A stretch of 64,000 bases of DNA from Pseudomonadota bacterium (GTDB lineage: Bacteria > Desulfobacterota > Desulfobacteria > Desulfobacterales > Desulfolunaceae). A model generated the notes under the pieces. It was not told where the DNA came from, ran no database searches, and was given only the letters and a program-made list of their open reading frames with translations. Shown here one piece after another: positions 9,546 through 17,217 of this stretch. The position numbers were made by a program, and so were the translations under genes. Position 1 is the first letter of the stretch. Every line of letters starts with the position of its first letter. The stretch is taken from the NCBI GenBank assembly GCA_018818835.1, contig JAHIRD010000148.1:62001-126000 (forward strand), written 5' to 3'.

Positions 9546-11421
9546 GGGCCAAAATCTCAACGTGTTGCGCCAGGGTCCTATCAAAACACAGGTCATTTAT
9601 TACACCAAACTGGCAGGTGATCAGGTCCTCAGGAGTATCCTTTCCATGGATCAGGAGCTTCAGATACTCCATATGGATGTTTAAGGCTTCAGGCTCAGTC
9701 ATAAAATCTTGAAGCCATTGGGTCAGATACGCTGTGACTTCAATGGTGTCATCACTTTTTATCGCAGCCCTGGCCCACAGACACAGCTTGTCTGTCTGAT
9801 CGAGTCTTGGATGCTTTGCGCTGAAATGCTTGCTGTAAAAATTGCATACAGAGGCATATTGCCCATCCAGATAATCGGCATAGGGCAGGAAATAATCCGG
9901 TTCAGGAATGCCTTCCTCGGTCTGATCGAAATGCAGAAACGCTTCTTTCAACAGTTCCGTGTCAGGACGCTGTGAAAATATGCTGAGCAGGGTTTTTTTT
10001 GAATGGGTATGGGTTGACAGGTAAATGCTTTGCCGCATCTTTTCACGGAAATCATCTGTTTTAAAAGAGGGTTTAAGAATGTTTTTACTGGTGAAACCCC
10101 GGATATCCTCAAGGGAATATTTAAATGAATAAAATCCGGTAAGGATGTCTTTCAACGCCTCTGTTATAAAAAATCTAAAAAAGGTTTCGCACATCTGGGT
10201 CGGCTTTGAATGATTGTTTTTCAGGGATTCAAAATAGGCACCCACCCATTGACAATGGCTTGTCATCATCTCAGTATGGGTAAACACCCATAGGAACGAC
10301 AGGGTGTCCAGAAGGCCGGGAACTCGTTTGGGGGAGAGATTGATTCCTGTGTTGTGAGAAACACGGCACGACACGATGTCACGGTATCTTTCCCGGAGAA
10401 TGGAAACATCGTAAGGCTGGATCTGGCCACGGCAAGCTTTGGGATGAACAGGATTTTCATACACCGCGATAATGGCTCTTGCCAGATCATCGGGCCTGAG
10501 ATCAGCCCGCCCATGGTCATATTCCAGATCCAGCAGAATCCCTGCTGTACCCACGGTTTCCACAAATCCGTTCCATCGTGTGGCTATCACGGGAATACCA
10601 TAACTGAGGGCTTCAACACTGGCTTTGGGAAAGGCTTCTTCAAGGGTTCGTGACAGATTGACCGATACAAAGGAATCCCTGAAAAAGTCATTTTTCCCCG
10701 GTGCTGAAATTTCTCCGGCAAGATGTACATTTTTTTCAAGGTTCAAGCGTTTGATTTTTAATTGGAGAAGACGCGCATAGGAAGTCAGGTTGTCGGAGTC
10801 AGAATCCTTGAGGCTTCCCCCAATGACCATGTTAAGGTGATGATACCCATGGGTGTTCACAAGAATATCCATGGCATCGATCTGGCGATGAATCAGTTTG
10901 TCCTCGGAGATCCTGCTGAGGGTGACAATGGTGTTGCCGCGTTTTTGATCCGGGTGGTCATTGTTTTTCAAATCCATGGGGTGGCTGATGATTTCAACGT
11001 TGGATTCAAGGGACGGGGCCAGAAGAGAGATCACACGGGCTGAGAAATGGCTGGGTGCTATGATAATGTCCTTGGGGCAGATTAACTCCCGGATCAGATA
11101 CCATTCCATGCCATAGAGACCCGGGCTGTGAGTGATAAAGAGCACCCCAAATGATAAAACGTTCTGATTCCGAAGCTGCATCATCCAGGGTACAGCCGCC
11201 ATCAAATGATAATCAGGGCAGATATAATCGTATGAATGCATCAGGTCAAAGAGTTTGTTTTTCTCAGACACCAGGGATGCAAATTCCAGGGCTGACATAT
11301 AATCGGTACGGAATAATGTTCCGATATTTTTTCTGAACAGATCATCAAAGACATTGGCACTGATATTGGCCGATGTGCCCCATATCCTCAGAACCCTAAT
11401 GGTATGGCTTTTACGTGTCAT
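9535..11421 (-). CDS. GT4-type glycosyltransferase with long C-terminal extension
   Basis: 628 aa. Residues about 90-340 read as a GT-B/GT4 glycosyltransferase: SHFSARVISLL, NTIVTLSRISEDKLIHRQIDAM, GEISAPGKNDFFRDSFVSVNLS and the nucleotide-sugar site EEAFPKASVEALSYGIPVIAT. The last 270 residues are helical, unlike any domain I recognise, possibly a peptide- or partner-binding part. The start (11421) overlaps the TfuA-like gene's stop as ATGA, so it is translationally coupled within the RiPP operon. The likely role is glycosylation of the precursor core, for example on Ser, Cys or Trp (inference from context; only Ser, Cys and Trp side chains are obvious acceptors in the cores). Confidence 0.8.
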   Translation of the reverse strand: MTRKSHTIRVLRIWGTSANISANVFDDLFRKNIGTLFRTDYMSALEFASLVSEKNKLFDLMHSYDYICPDYHLMAAVPWMMQLRNQNVLSFGVLFITHSPGLYGMEWYLIRELICPKDIIIAPSHFSARVISLLAPSLESNVEIISHPMDLKNNDHPDQKRGNTIVTLSRISEDKLIHRQIDAMDILVNTHGYHHLNMVIGGSLKDSDSDNLTSYARLLQLKIKRLNLEKNVHLAGEISAPGKNDFFRDSFVSVNLSRTLEEAFPKASVEALSYGIPVIATRWNGFVETVGTAGILLDLEYDHGRADLRPDDLARAIIAVYENPVHPKACRGQIQPYDVSILRERYRDIVSCRVSHNTGINLSPKRVPGLLDTLSFLWVFTHTEMMTSHCQWVGAYFESLKNNHSKPTQMCETFFRFFITEALKDILTGFYSFKYSLEDIRGFTSKNILKPSFKTDDFREKMRQSIYLSTHTHSKKTLLSIFSQRPDTELLKEAFLHFDQTEEGIPEPDYFLPYADYLDGQYASVCNFYSKHFSAKHPRLDQTDKLCLWARAAIKSDDTIEVTAYLTQWLQDFMTEPEALNIHMEYLKLLIHGKDTPEDLITCQFGVINDLCFDRTLAQHVEILAHAR

Positions 11422-12782
11422 GCCTGGTTGTATATCTCCATGGTTACAACATCGGACAGGGTTTTGTCCCTTGCCAGAAGGTGTTTGAAGACCTGTTGAT
11501 TCATTCCGATTTTATTCATAAAATGAAAGGGTGCTTGTTCCCATTGACGTGAATTATGTTTCAAGAATCTGTGGGCCAGTTTCATAATATCACTGGTGAT
11601 AAATGTGTTGGATGTGTCGTCGTGATTATTTTTCAAGGTGTCATGGATATCAATGCTCTTTTGCTTCCAGGTGGTATATTGATTGTTGAGTTTTAACTCT
11701 TCAAGAAGGTACCGGGTGTTCTTGGCAAATCCAAGACGGGGCAGATACCATTTCTGCAGCTTATTTATTTTGATACGTTCAGCCAATAAATCCTGAAAGT
11801 CCTGCTCAGATAGATCATTGTCGTTCAGCCATTTCAGATAATCGTCTTCGCAACTCAAATGGTGTTTTTTTGCGAACAGGTCCCTCTCTTCGGAAATGTC
11901 TTTGTCCGAGGCTTGGATATTGAAATTATCCGCAACCAGGGCACAGATTTTTCTGTTTAGGGCTGCGTCATTGACAGATTCAATGTCCTCGGAATACATT
12001 ACGTAATCATTGGCTATTTTATAAAAAGGATGGTACCCGTTGCCATGTTTTGTTCCCCGGTCACGTTCATACAAAGCTTCAAAGAAAAGATCGTATTCAA
12101 AATGTTTTTGTGTTTTGTCCAGATCTTCAACACGTAATTTTCCAACGGTTTCAAGACATAAAATGGCATCCTGTTTCTGGATGTCTGATCGAGACAGGCT
12201 AATATACTTGAAAAGGGAGCTGGATTCCTTACTGGTTAGAATACCCTTATCAATGCATAAAGAAATGATTTTATCCGGTGACCTTTCTTTGTAATACATT
12301 GCCTGTACAACATTTAGAATGTCATCGGACTGGCCCTGACTTATCAGGGCCTTATCTGTGGCCTTGTTTAAAATAAATCTCAGGTTAACGACACTGATGG
12401 TTTTTTTGTGGTACATGCCATCGATCAGGGTAAAATCACACAGGACTTCATCGTCCGCTTCTATGGTTCCATTTTCAATCAGATTGAAAACCTCGCCAAT
12501 CCCCTGCATTCCCCACATCTTCAACTCAGCAGCCCGGATCGCTCCCATGGCTGATGCACCAAAAACCATAATCCCTTTGTTCATGGCTTCGTTGATTTCG
12601 TTATGCCATACTGTTAGATGATCAATAAATGCACCATCAATAATCACAATGACATCCGGCTTGTCTGCATACACGCAACTGATCAGATCACCATGCGTGA
12701 CAGGAGGTCTGTATTCGGCCTTAAGAATGCCGGATGCTTCATAATCAGTGATCGTCGGACCGCAAAATACGATTATTTTCAT
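11418..12782 (-). CDS. TfuA-like protein with C-terminal extension, YcaO partner
   Basis: 454 aa. The first 200 or so residues match TfuA-like proteins: IVFCGPTI, then VIIDGAFIDHLTVWHNEINEA and MVFGASAMGAIRAAELKMWGM, followed by VLCDFTLIDG. TfuA partners of YcaO enzymes take part in peptide-backbone thioamidation, as in thioviridamide-type RiPPs and methyl-CoM reductase. The remaining 250 residues are an extra helical region (DDYLKWLNDNDLSEQDFQDL) that resembles long TfuA variants. The start overlaps the ycaO stop by 4 nt. Its fixed coupling to YcaO and its place beside Nif11 precursors make a thioamide-forming pair the best reading. The chemistry itself is inferred from family. Confidence 0.85.
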   Translation of the reverse strand: MKIIVFCGPTITDYEASGILKAEYRPPVTHGDLISCVYADKPDVIVIIDGAFIDHLTVWHNEINEAMNKGIMVFGASAMGAIRAAELKMWGMQGIGEVFNLIENGTIEADDEVLCDFTLIDGMYHKKTISVVNLRFILNKATDKALISQGQSDDILNVVQAMYYKERSPDKIISLCIDKGILTSKESSSLFKYISLSRSDIQKQDAILCLETVGKLRVEDLDKTQKHFEYDLFFEALYERDRGTKHGNGYHPFYKIANDYVMYSEDIESVNDAALNRKICALVADNFNIQASDKDISEERDLFAKKHHLSCEDDYLKWLNDNDLSEQDFQDLLAERIKINKLQKWYLPRLGFAKNTRYLLEELKLNNQYTTWKQKSIDIHDTLKNNHDDTSNTFITSDIMKLAHRFLKHNSRQWEQAPFHFMNKIGMNQQVFKHLLARDKTLSDVVTMEIYNQA

Positions 12783-14044
12783 TGTTTAACCCCTTTCAAA
12801 TAGTCAAGGGCCCGATTTCCGGGATTAAAAGATGAAACAATATATCCTTCCGCACCGGGGACAGCCACTCGGACAACCTGGATTGTGTTGGATTCGGGCA
12901 CAAGAGGAAAGACCAGAGCCTGATCAAGACCCACGGATCTTAATTTGTGAATACAATAAGTGATCTGTTTGACAAAATCCGGCATGACATCAATGTCATT
13001 TTTTGCATCAAACCTATATTTTTTTTGATTTTGGGCCATGGGCAAAAGGGATTTTGAGCTGTTCAGGCAGGATGTTTCAAATTCCTCTTGAAAATAGAGG
13101 TCCCGACTTCCTGCATTAAAAACAACCCTGGACTGGGCGCTTTCCGTCAAGGCACGAACCATGGCATCCCGGGGATGCAAGCCCGCTCCCATGCCATGGA
13201 CGTACATGTAATCGGGGTTGAGGTCATCAAAAAGAAAACAGTTATATACAGGAATACCGATATCTGTGGAACAGTCATACAGAAAAGGCGTTATTCCTGC
13301 CTTGATAAATAATTCATGAAGCTCGCTGACTTCAGGATAGGGAATGGACGCAAAATCAATGGTTTTTTCGGGAACAATCAAATTTTTGGATCCGGATTTA
13401 TACGTGTGACAGGTAATGCCGTCTCGTTCGATCACTTCAAGCAGACCCTGGATAACCGCTTCAAGAATATGAAAACCGGCGGACAGACCATTTGAGGAAA
13501 CCTGTAAATGCCCGGTTTTGAATGTTTTATCCTGGGATTTTTTCCCGGCAAGTTCGACCATGGCAAGGGGTGCAGCGGTTTTTACGTTATTTGCGATATC
13601 CCAGCCCGTGGTCCATAAGATCGGCATGGTGCGGGTGAGGAAGGATCCATTGATATGTGGCATTTTATCAAAGGGAACCACGGGCATTTCCTGTGCAACC
13701 TCATCATAGCTTGCTTCAAACGATTCGATCTTGGCATTCATGGAGTGATAGCGTTCAAAGGATTCCATCAGGGCCGAGATTTTAGACGAGGTTTTTGTCA
13801 CACCCTTGCCATGCTGCACAGATGATCCGCTCGTGGTTGGCTTAATCGAGTTGAAAACAGGGATGCCCACCCTGTCGTATCCCGTGACATCGGCAACCCG
13901 GGTAATACCAATCTTTTTCCCTTCATTCCATACGGTTGTTAAGGCCAGGTCTTCGGGTAAGTAATGAGAATGGTTTGCATTTGCCAGGCATGAACTGTAG
14001 GATGTATCAAACAAGGTGAGTTCGTCATGATGTTGTCTTTCCAT
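12779..14044 (-). CDS. ycaO: YcaO-domain protein (predicted peptide thioamide synthetase)
   Basis: 421 aa. Typical YcaO segments: SALMESFERYHS, GLSAGFHILEAVIQGLLEVIERDG and RDAMVRALTESAQSR, which hold the ATP/Mg-binding acidic residues of the family. YcaO proteins activate backbone amides with ATP. With a TfuA partner the expected product is a thioamide; with a docking/dehydrogenase partner it would be an azoline, but no E1/ThiF-like or flavin dehydrogenase gene is seen here. The start at 14044 lies 105 nt downstream of precursor gene 1, with a hairpin plus T-run between them. The 4-nt overlap with the TfuA-like gene supports a functional pair. Confidence 0.88.
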   Translation of the reverse strand: MERQHHDELTLFDTSYSSCLANANHSHYLPEDLALTTVWNEGKKIGITRVADVTGYDRVGIPVFNSIKPTTSGSSVQHGKGVTKTSSKISALMESFERYHSMNAKIESFEASYDEVAQEMPVVPFDKMPHINGSFLTRTMPILWTTGWDIANNVKTAAPLAMVELAGKKSQDKTFKTGHLQVSSNGLSAGFHILEAVIQGLLEVIERDGITCHTYKSGSKNLIVPEKTIDFASIPYPEVSELHELFIKAGITPFLYDCSTDIGIPVYNCFLFDDLNPDYMYVHGMGAGLHPRDAMVRALTESAQSRVVFNAGSRDLYFQEEFETSCLNSSKSLLPMAQNQKKYRFDAKNDIDVMPDFVKQITYCIHKLRSVGLDQALVFPLVPESNTIQVVRVAVPGAEGYIVSSFNPGNRALDYLKGVKQ

Positions 14045-14067
14045 AAGGTAATACCATCTCCATAAAT

Positions 14068-14111
14068 TGAAAAAAGGTTATGCCTTTGATGTCCAAAAAA
14101 GACATAACCTT
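14068..14111 (-). terminator. Hairpin with T-run between precursor 1 and ycaO
   Basis: On the minus strand AAGGTTATG pairs with CATAACCTT around a 20-nt loop, followed at once by TTTTTTC. This is an intrinsic-terminator shape directly after the precursor stop and before ycaO. It probably lets most transcripts end after the precursors, with limited read-through into the enzymes. Confidence 0.65.
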
Positions 14112-14149
14112 AGCCAAACAAAATGACCTTGATCACGGTGACCGTCAGA

Positions 14150-14431
14150 TTACCAGCCGCACGCAGCAGCAGCTCCGGCAGCACCAGCAGCAGAACCGGC
14201 ACCAACACTCACCCATGGCGCTGATGATCCCCCCGCAACCGTCGCAAGATTTTCGTCACTTAATTCAGAATTGGATTTAATGGCTTTTTTCATCTCATCA
14301 CCCGTGAAACTAAGGCCTAAGCCAGCCGCAATTTTCTTTTTTCCGGCATCATCGGCGGCTTTGATTTTTTCCACCAGTTTTTTGTCTGTTTTGAGTTTTT
14401 CCAACATCTTTTTTGCGTGATCTAATGACAT
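14150..14431 (-). CDS. Nif11-type RiPP precursor peptide 1
   Basis: 93 aa. Starts MSLDHAKKMLEKLKTDKK and continues as a Nif11-type leader (GKKKIAAGLGLSFTGDEMK, ELSDENLATVAGG). The double glycine at residues 67-68 gives a 25-residue core that begins SSAPW, is rich in Ala and Gly, and ends GAAGAAAACGW. An AAGGAG box lies 7 nt before the start. The C39 exporter at 33612 fits cleavage after GG. The core has only one Cys, three Ser and two Trp, so a lanthipeptide is unlikely. With YcaO/TfuA and radical SAM genes nearby, thioamidation, C-methylation and Trp/Cys chemistry are the expected changes. The leader is nearly identical to that of precursor 2. Confidence 0.92.
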   Translation of the reverse strand: MSLDHAKKMLEKLKTDKKLVEKIKAADDAGKKKIAAGLGLSFTGDEMKKAIKSNSELSDENLATVAGGSSAPWVSVGAGSAAGAAGAAAACGW

Positions 14432-14537
14432 TGTTGTCTCCTTGGTTTAGTTAAGTCCATGGGTCTTTGTTTTAGCCTTATGCTTCATAACCATCACGAA
14501 GCACGTGTAAAAACCTTAACGTAGTCCTTGTTTTTTC

Positions 14538-14543
14538 ATTATA
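14538..14543 (-). promoter_or_regulatory. Candidate -10 box for precursor 1
   Basis: TATAAT on the minus strand about 107 nt before the precursor start. The flanking bases are conserved upstream of precursor 2 (there TACAAT, at 15271-15276). No good -35 box is seen, so an activator may be needed. Confidence 0.35.
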
Positions 14544-14810
14544 ATGCATTCAAAATTATCAGGGCATCACATGTATTTTGCGAAGGCGCTTTCATTCGAA
14601 AAAGGGGTTCGGTCCTCGTGGAAACAGGTGTGAATCAAAACCATTCATTCATGGGTGATTGCCTGTTATTCAAGATCTGTTTGTCGTGTTAAAAATAAGA
14701 ATTGTATTGTGGATCCAGAGTCGCGAATCAATGTCGCTTTTGTCAATATACATGGAAAATGTATCTTTCATAGAATACAGTATTCATCCATGTAGTCAAT
14801 TAAAAAAATG

Positions 14811-14835
14811 CACGATACTTAAAAATAATGTATCA
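14811..14835 (-). terminator. Hairpin downstream of precursor 2
   Basis: On the minus strand GATAC and GTATC pair imperfectly around an AT-rich centre, followed by GTGCATTTTTTT. It lies about 60 nt after the precursor 2 stop and could end or thin out its transcript before precursor 1. Confidence 0.4.
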
Positions 14836-14896
14836 TATAAAACAGATTTAAATGGGCATGGGTCACCAGGTCATTTATTTCCAGGGCACCTCAAGT

Positions 14897-15166
14897 TTAC
14901 CAACCGCACGAAGCTGCAGCTCCGGCTGCACCAGGTAAAACGGGCATCCAATTAGCAGATGATCCCCCTGAAACAGTCTCAAGATTTTCGTCACTTAATT
15001 CGGAACTTGCTTTAATGGCTTCTTTCATCTCATCCCCAGTGAATTTAAGGCCCATATCAGCGGCAATTTTCTTTTTCCCGGCATCATCTGCAGCTTTGAT
15101 TTTTTCCACCAGTTTTTTGTCTGTTTTGAGATTTTCCAACATCTTTTTTGCGTGATCTAATGACAT
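14897..15166 (-). CDS. Nif11-type RiPP precursor peptide 2
   Basis: 89 aa. The leader is the same 68-residue Nif11-type leader as precursor 1 with about ten changes, ending ELSDENLETVSGG. The core is 21 residues: it starts SSANW, continues MPVLPG, and ends GAAGAAASCGW. The two cores share SSA-x-W at the start and an Ala/Gly run closing in CGW, with a 4-residue gap between them. The middle is free to vary, the usual pattern when one enzyme set processes several peptides. It has its own AAGGAG site and a promoter-like region, and is first in the operon direction. Confidence 0.92.
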   Translation of the reverse strand: MSLDHAKKMLENLKTDKKLVEKIKAADDAGKKKIAADMGLKFTGDEMKEAIKASSELSDENLETVSGGSSANWMPVLPGAAGAAASCGW

Positions 15167-15544
15167 TTTTGTCTCCTTGGTTTATTTAATTCCATGCGTT
15201 TTTTTTAGCCTTATGGTGCATAAACATCATGAATCACATGTGTAAACCTTAACTTATTCCTTGTTTTTTCATTGTAATGCATTCGGAATTATCAGGGCAT
15301 CACCTGTATTTTTACGAAGGTGCTTTTATTCGGAAAAGTGGATCATTTCTTGCGGCAACAGGTATGACTCAAAACGATGTATTCATGGACGATTGTATGT
15401 TATTCAAAATCTGTTTGTCGTGTTAAAAATAAGGATTATAGTGTGGATCAAGAGTCGCGAATCAATGTCGCTTTTGTTAATATATATCAAATTGTACCTT
15501 ACATAGAATACAGTAATCATCCACGTAGTCAATTTAAAAAATGC

Positions 15545-15569
15545 ATGATACATAAAAATAATGTATCAT
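15545..15569. repeat. Perfect inverted repeat upstream of the SPASM gene
   Basis: ATGATACAT and ATGTATCAT flank a 7-nt AT spacer. On the minus strand it is followed by a T-run (GCATTTTTT), so it may be a left-over terminator of a former third unit. It may instead be an operator 70 nt before the radical SAM start. Confidence 0.5.
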
Positions 15570-15640
15570 ATGCATCAGCTCAAAACAGATCATTACAGTG
15601 TGATCAGTTATTCTTGTCTATTCCGGGTTTATCGTACAAC

Positions 15641-16747
15641 ATGGAATATCGAAACACTATGAACAGAACCTTTGATTGTCTAAAAAACGATATGTCGTTC
15701 AAACAGCATATCACCGGAATTTTTTTGGGGAAAGCCTTTGATTTTCGGACAAAACACATCCTTGAAATTGAATTGACAAATCGCTGTTCCATCGGTTGCT
15801 TTTATTGCGGTGCCACAACAGAAAGCCAGAGTGTTTTTCTTGATTTTGATACCGTGTGCCATGCGATTACACATTTTTCGGAAAGCTGTCAGGCCCGGTC
15901 CATTGTCCCCCATTTTTCTGTGACAGGTGGGGATCCCCTTGAGTATCCCCATTTCGAAAGACTCATGACCTTTCTTAAATCCCGCAAAATACATTTCAGC
16001 CTTAAGCTGAATCCGTCCACCTTGACCGAGACGATCCATGACATGATTGCGGAAGCAGGGTGTAAGACCGTCAAGCTTACCTTCATGGGCCGTGATAGCC
16101 AGAAGACATACAGGAAAACAGACACCATTGAAAAATTGTGCAACGCAACGCGTCGGTTCAAGGCTGATAAAATACCTGTTGTCTGGCATTTTTCCCTTGG
16201 GGAATTTAACCGGGAGGATCTCCTTTGCTCCCTTGGTTTTGTTCTTGAAAACCAGCCCACGGCAGTCTCTGTGGGCAGACTTGCACGGGTAGGGAAGCTT
16301 AATGAAAAAAATTACCCCATGGATATCCTGCCCGAATCGTATAAATCGTTTCTGAAACAGATGCTTCTTTATTATTACAACCATAAACGCCATGGTTTCG
16401 ACCTTGTGTTCAAGGATAAATTATGGGTTCCCTTTCTCTGCGAAGAGAACATCATTTCAGCGTCTGATCTTCTCAAACCCGGAATAAGGCTGGGATGCGA
16501 TGCAAAAGAACGCTTGCTGGTATTAACCTATGCGGGCGAACTGATCCGCTGCGGACTTCTGCCTGAACCCGTTTTATCGCAGATCGGCGATATGGCATTT
16601 TTTGATATACTCGGAACCACCACAGGAAAGCCCTCACCCATAGACGACGCGCCCTGTATGCCCTGCAAATATCAGCCGGTGTGCCGAGGCTGTAAAGGCG
16701 TGGCCCAAGGATCCAATGCAATGAAAGACCCCCAGTGCTGGCTTTGA
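15641..16747 (+). CDS. Radical SAM/SPASM-type peptide-modifying enzyme
   Basis: About 368 aa from the ATG at 15641 (MEYRNTMNRTF). The cluster motif NRCSIGCFYC is CX3CX2C, followed by the GGDPLEYP segment typical of SPASM proteins. The C-terminus has a Cys-rich part with CMPCKYQPVCRGCKG and a last Cys three residues from the end, fitting auxiliary Fe-S clusters. Such enzymes make thioether, C-C or epimer changes in RiPPs. It diverges from the precursor genes and shares their intergenic region. The frame stays open back to 15377, but that part repeats the duplicated non-coding unit and its other copy has stops, so I do not count it as coding. No PqqD-like recognition domain is evident. Confidence 0.82.
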   Translation: MEYRNTMNRTFDCLKNDMSFKQHITGIFLGKAFDFRTKHILEIELTNRCSIGCFYCGATTESQSVFLDFDTVCHAITHFSESCQARSIVPHFSVTGGDPLEYPHFERLMTFLKSRKIHFSLKLNPSTLTETIHDMIAEAGCKTVKLTFMGRDSQKTYRKTDTIEKLCNATRRFKADKIPVVWHFSLGEFNREDLLCSLGFVLENQPTAVSVGRLARVGKLNEKNYPMDILPESYKSFLKQMLLYYYNHKRHGFDLVFKDKLWVPFLCEENIISASDLLKPGIRLGCDAKERLLVLTYAGELIRCGLLPEPVLSQIGDMAFFDILGTTTGKPSPIDDAPCMPCKYQPVCRGCKGVAQGSNAMKDPQCWL

Positions 16748-16863
16748 TAGAATAAACTGTGTATGAAATTTCAGGCATCATGATTGCCAGAAAACCATTC
16801 AATAGGGGAATTTGGGGAATTAGGGACAGGCCAATTATACAAATAGGCATCCGACATTAACAT

Positions 16864-17217
16864 ATATGAACTCTTAAGTCTCGCCGCACTGGTTGACCGG
16901 GGTATTCTACCGATTTTTATATATGAAGTTATGGTGGTGTTTCCAGCATCGTTGGTGTGTATGGCAAGAATGTTCTCAGAAAGTTAAAATAAAGGGGAAG
17001 GCAAGCGACGAAAAATGCAAACATGCGGTTTTAAAAATATGCTCCTTAAGAAAAATGCCCATATGGCTATTTTTTTATTCGGAAAAAGGGAATTTATTCA
17101 CCAGAATCGTCTCATCAGAACCGTTTGATCAATTTTCAATGAAAAAAACAGCTTTACGTTTTTTTTTGCACGTCAAAAAGAAAAGAAGGGGCTATTAAAA
17201 AGATCTTGAAACGTATG
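16864..17217. other. Non-coding part of the mobile element with a possible gene fragment
   Basis: About 350 bases without a supported gene. One forward frame (about 16844-16990) reads ELLSLAALVDRGILPIFIYE and on to a stop, looking like a protein fragment without a start codon. I could not assign it. Confidence 0.3.

Larger units (their letters stand above)
14150..14835 (-). repeat. Tandem duplication, copy 1 (precursor plus upstream region)
   Basis: This stretch and 14897-15570 are diverged direct copies: precursor gene, ribosome-binding site, promoter region and a hairpin at the far end line up with an offset of about 735 bases. Non-coding parts such as GAGTCGCGAATCAATGTCGC are conserved in both, so the unit was duplicated with its own control region. 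Confidence 0.8.
14897..15570 (-). repeat. Tandem duplication, copy 2 (precursor plus upstream region)
   Basis: Second copy of the precursor-plus-control unit described for 14150-14835. Its right end holds a better-preserved inverted repeat (15545-15569). Confidence 0.8.

Noticed and set aside
14659-14955. 98-codon forward ORF opposite precursor 2
   Set aside because: It runs through the duplicated control region and then antisense to precursor 2; the copy at 15261 differs in frame and length.
15377-15640. N-terminal extension of the SPASM radical SAM protein
   Set aside because: The same DNA in the other duplicated copy carries stop codons in this frame, so it is probably non-coding.
15680-16393. 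Long reverse frame (237 codons) inside the SPASM radical SAM gene
   Set aside because: Antisense to a gene with clear Cys motifs; the reverse product has no recognisable domain.
16893-17198. 101-codon forward ORF in the mobile element
   Set aside because: Rich in Lys/Phe, no RBS, no recognisable domain; a different frame here looks more like a gene remnant.
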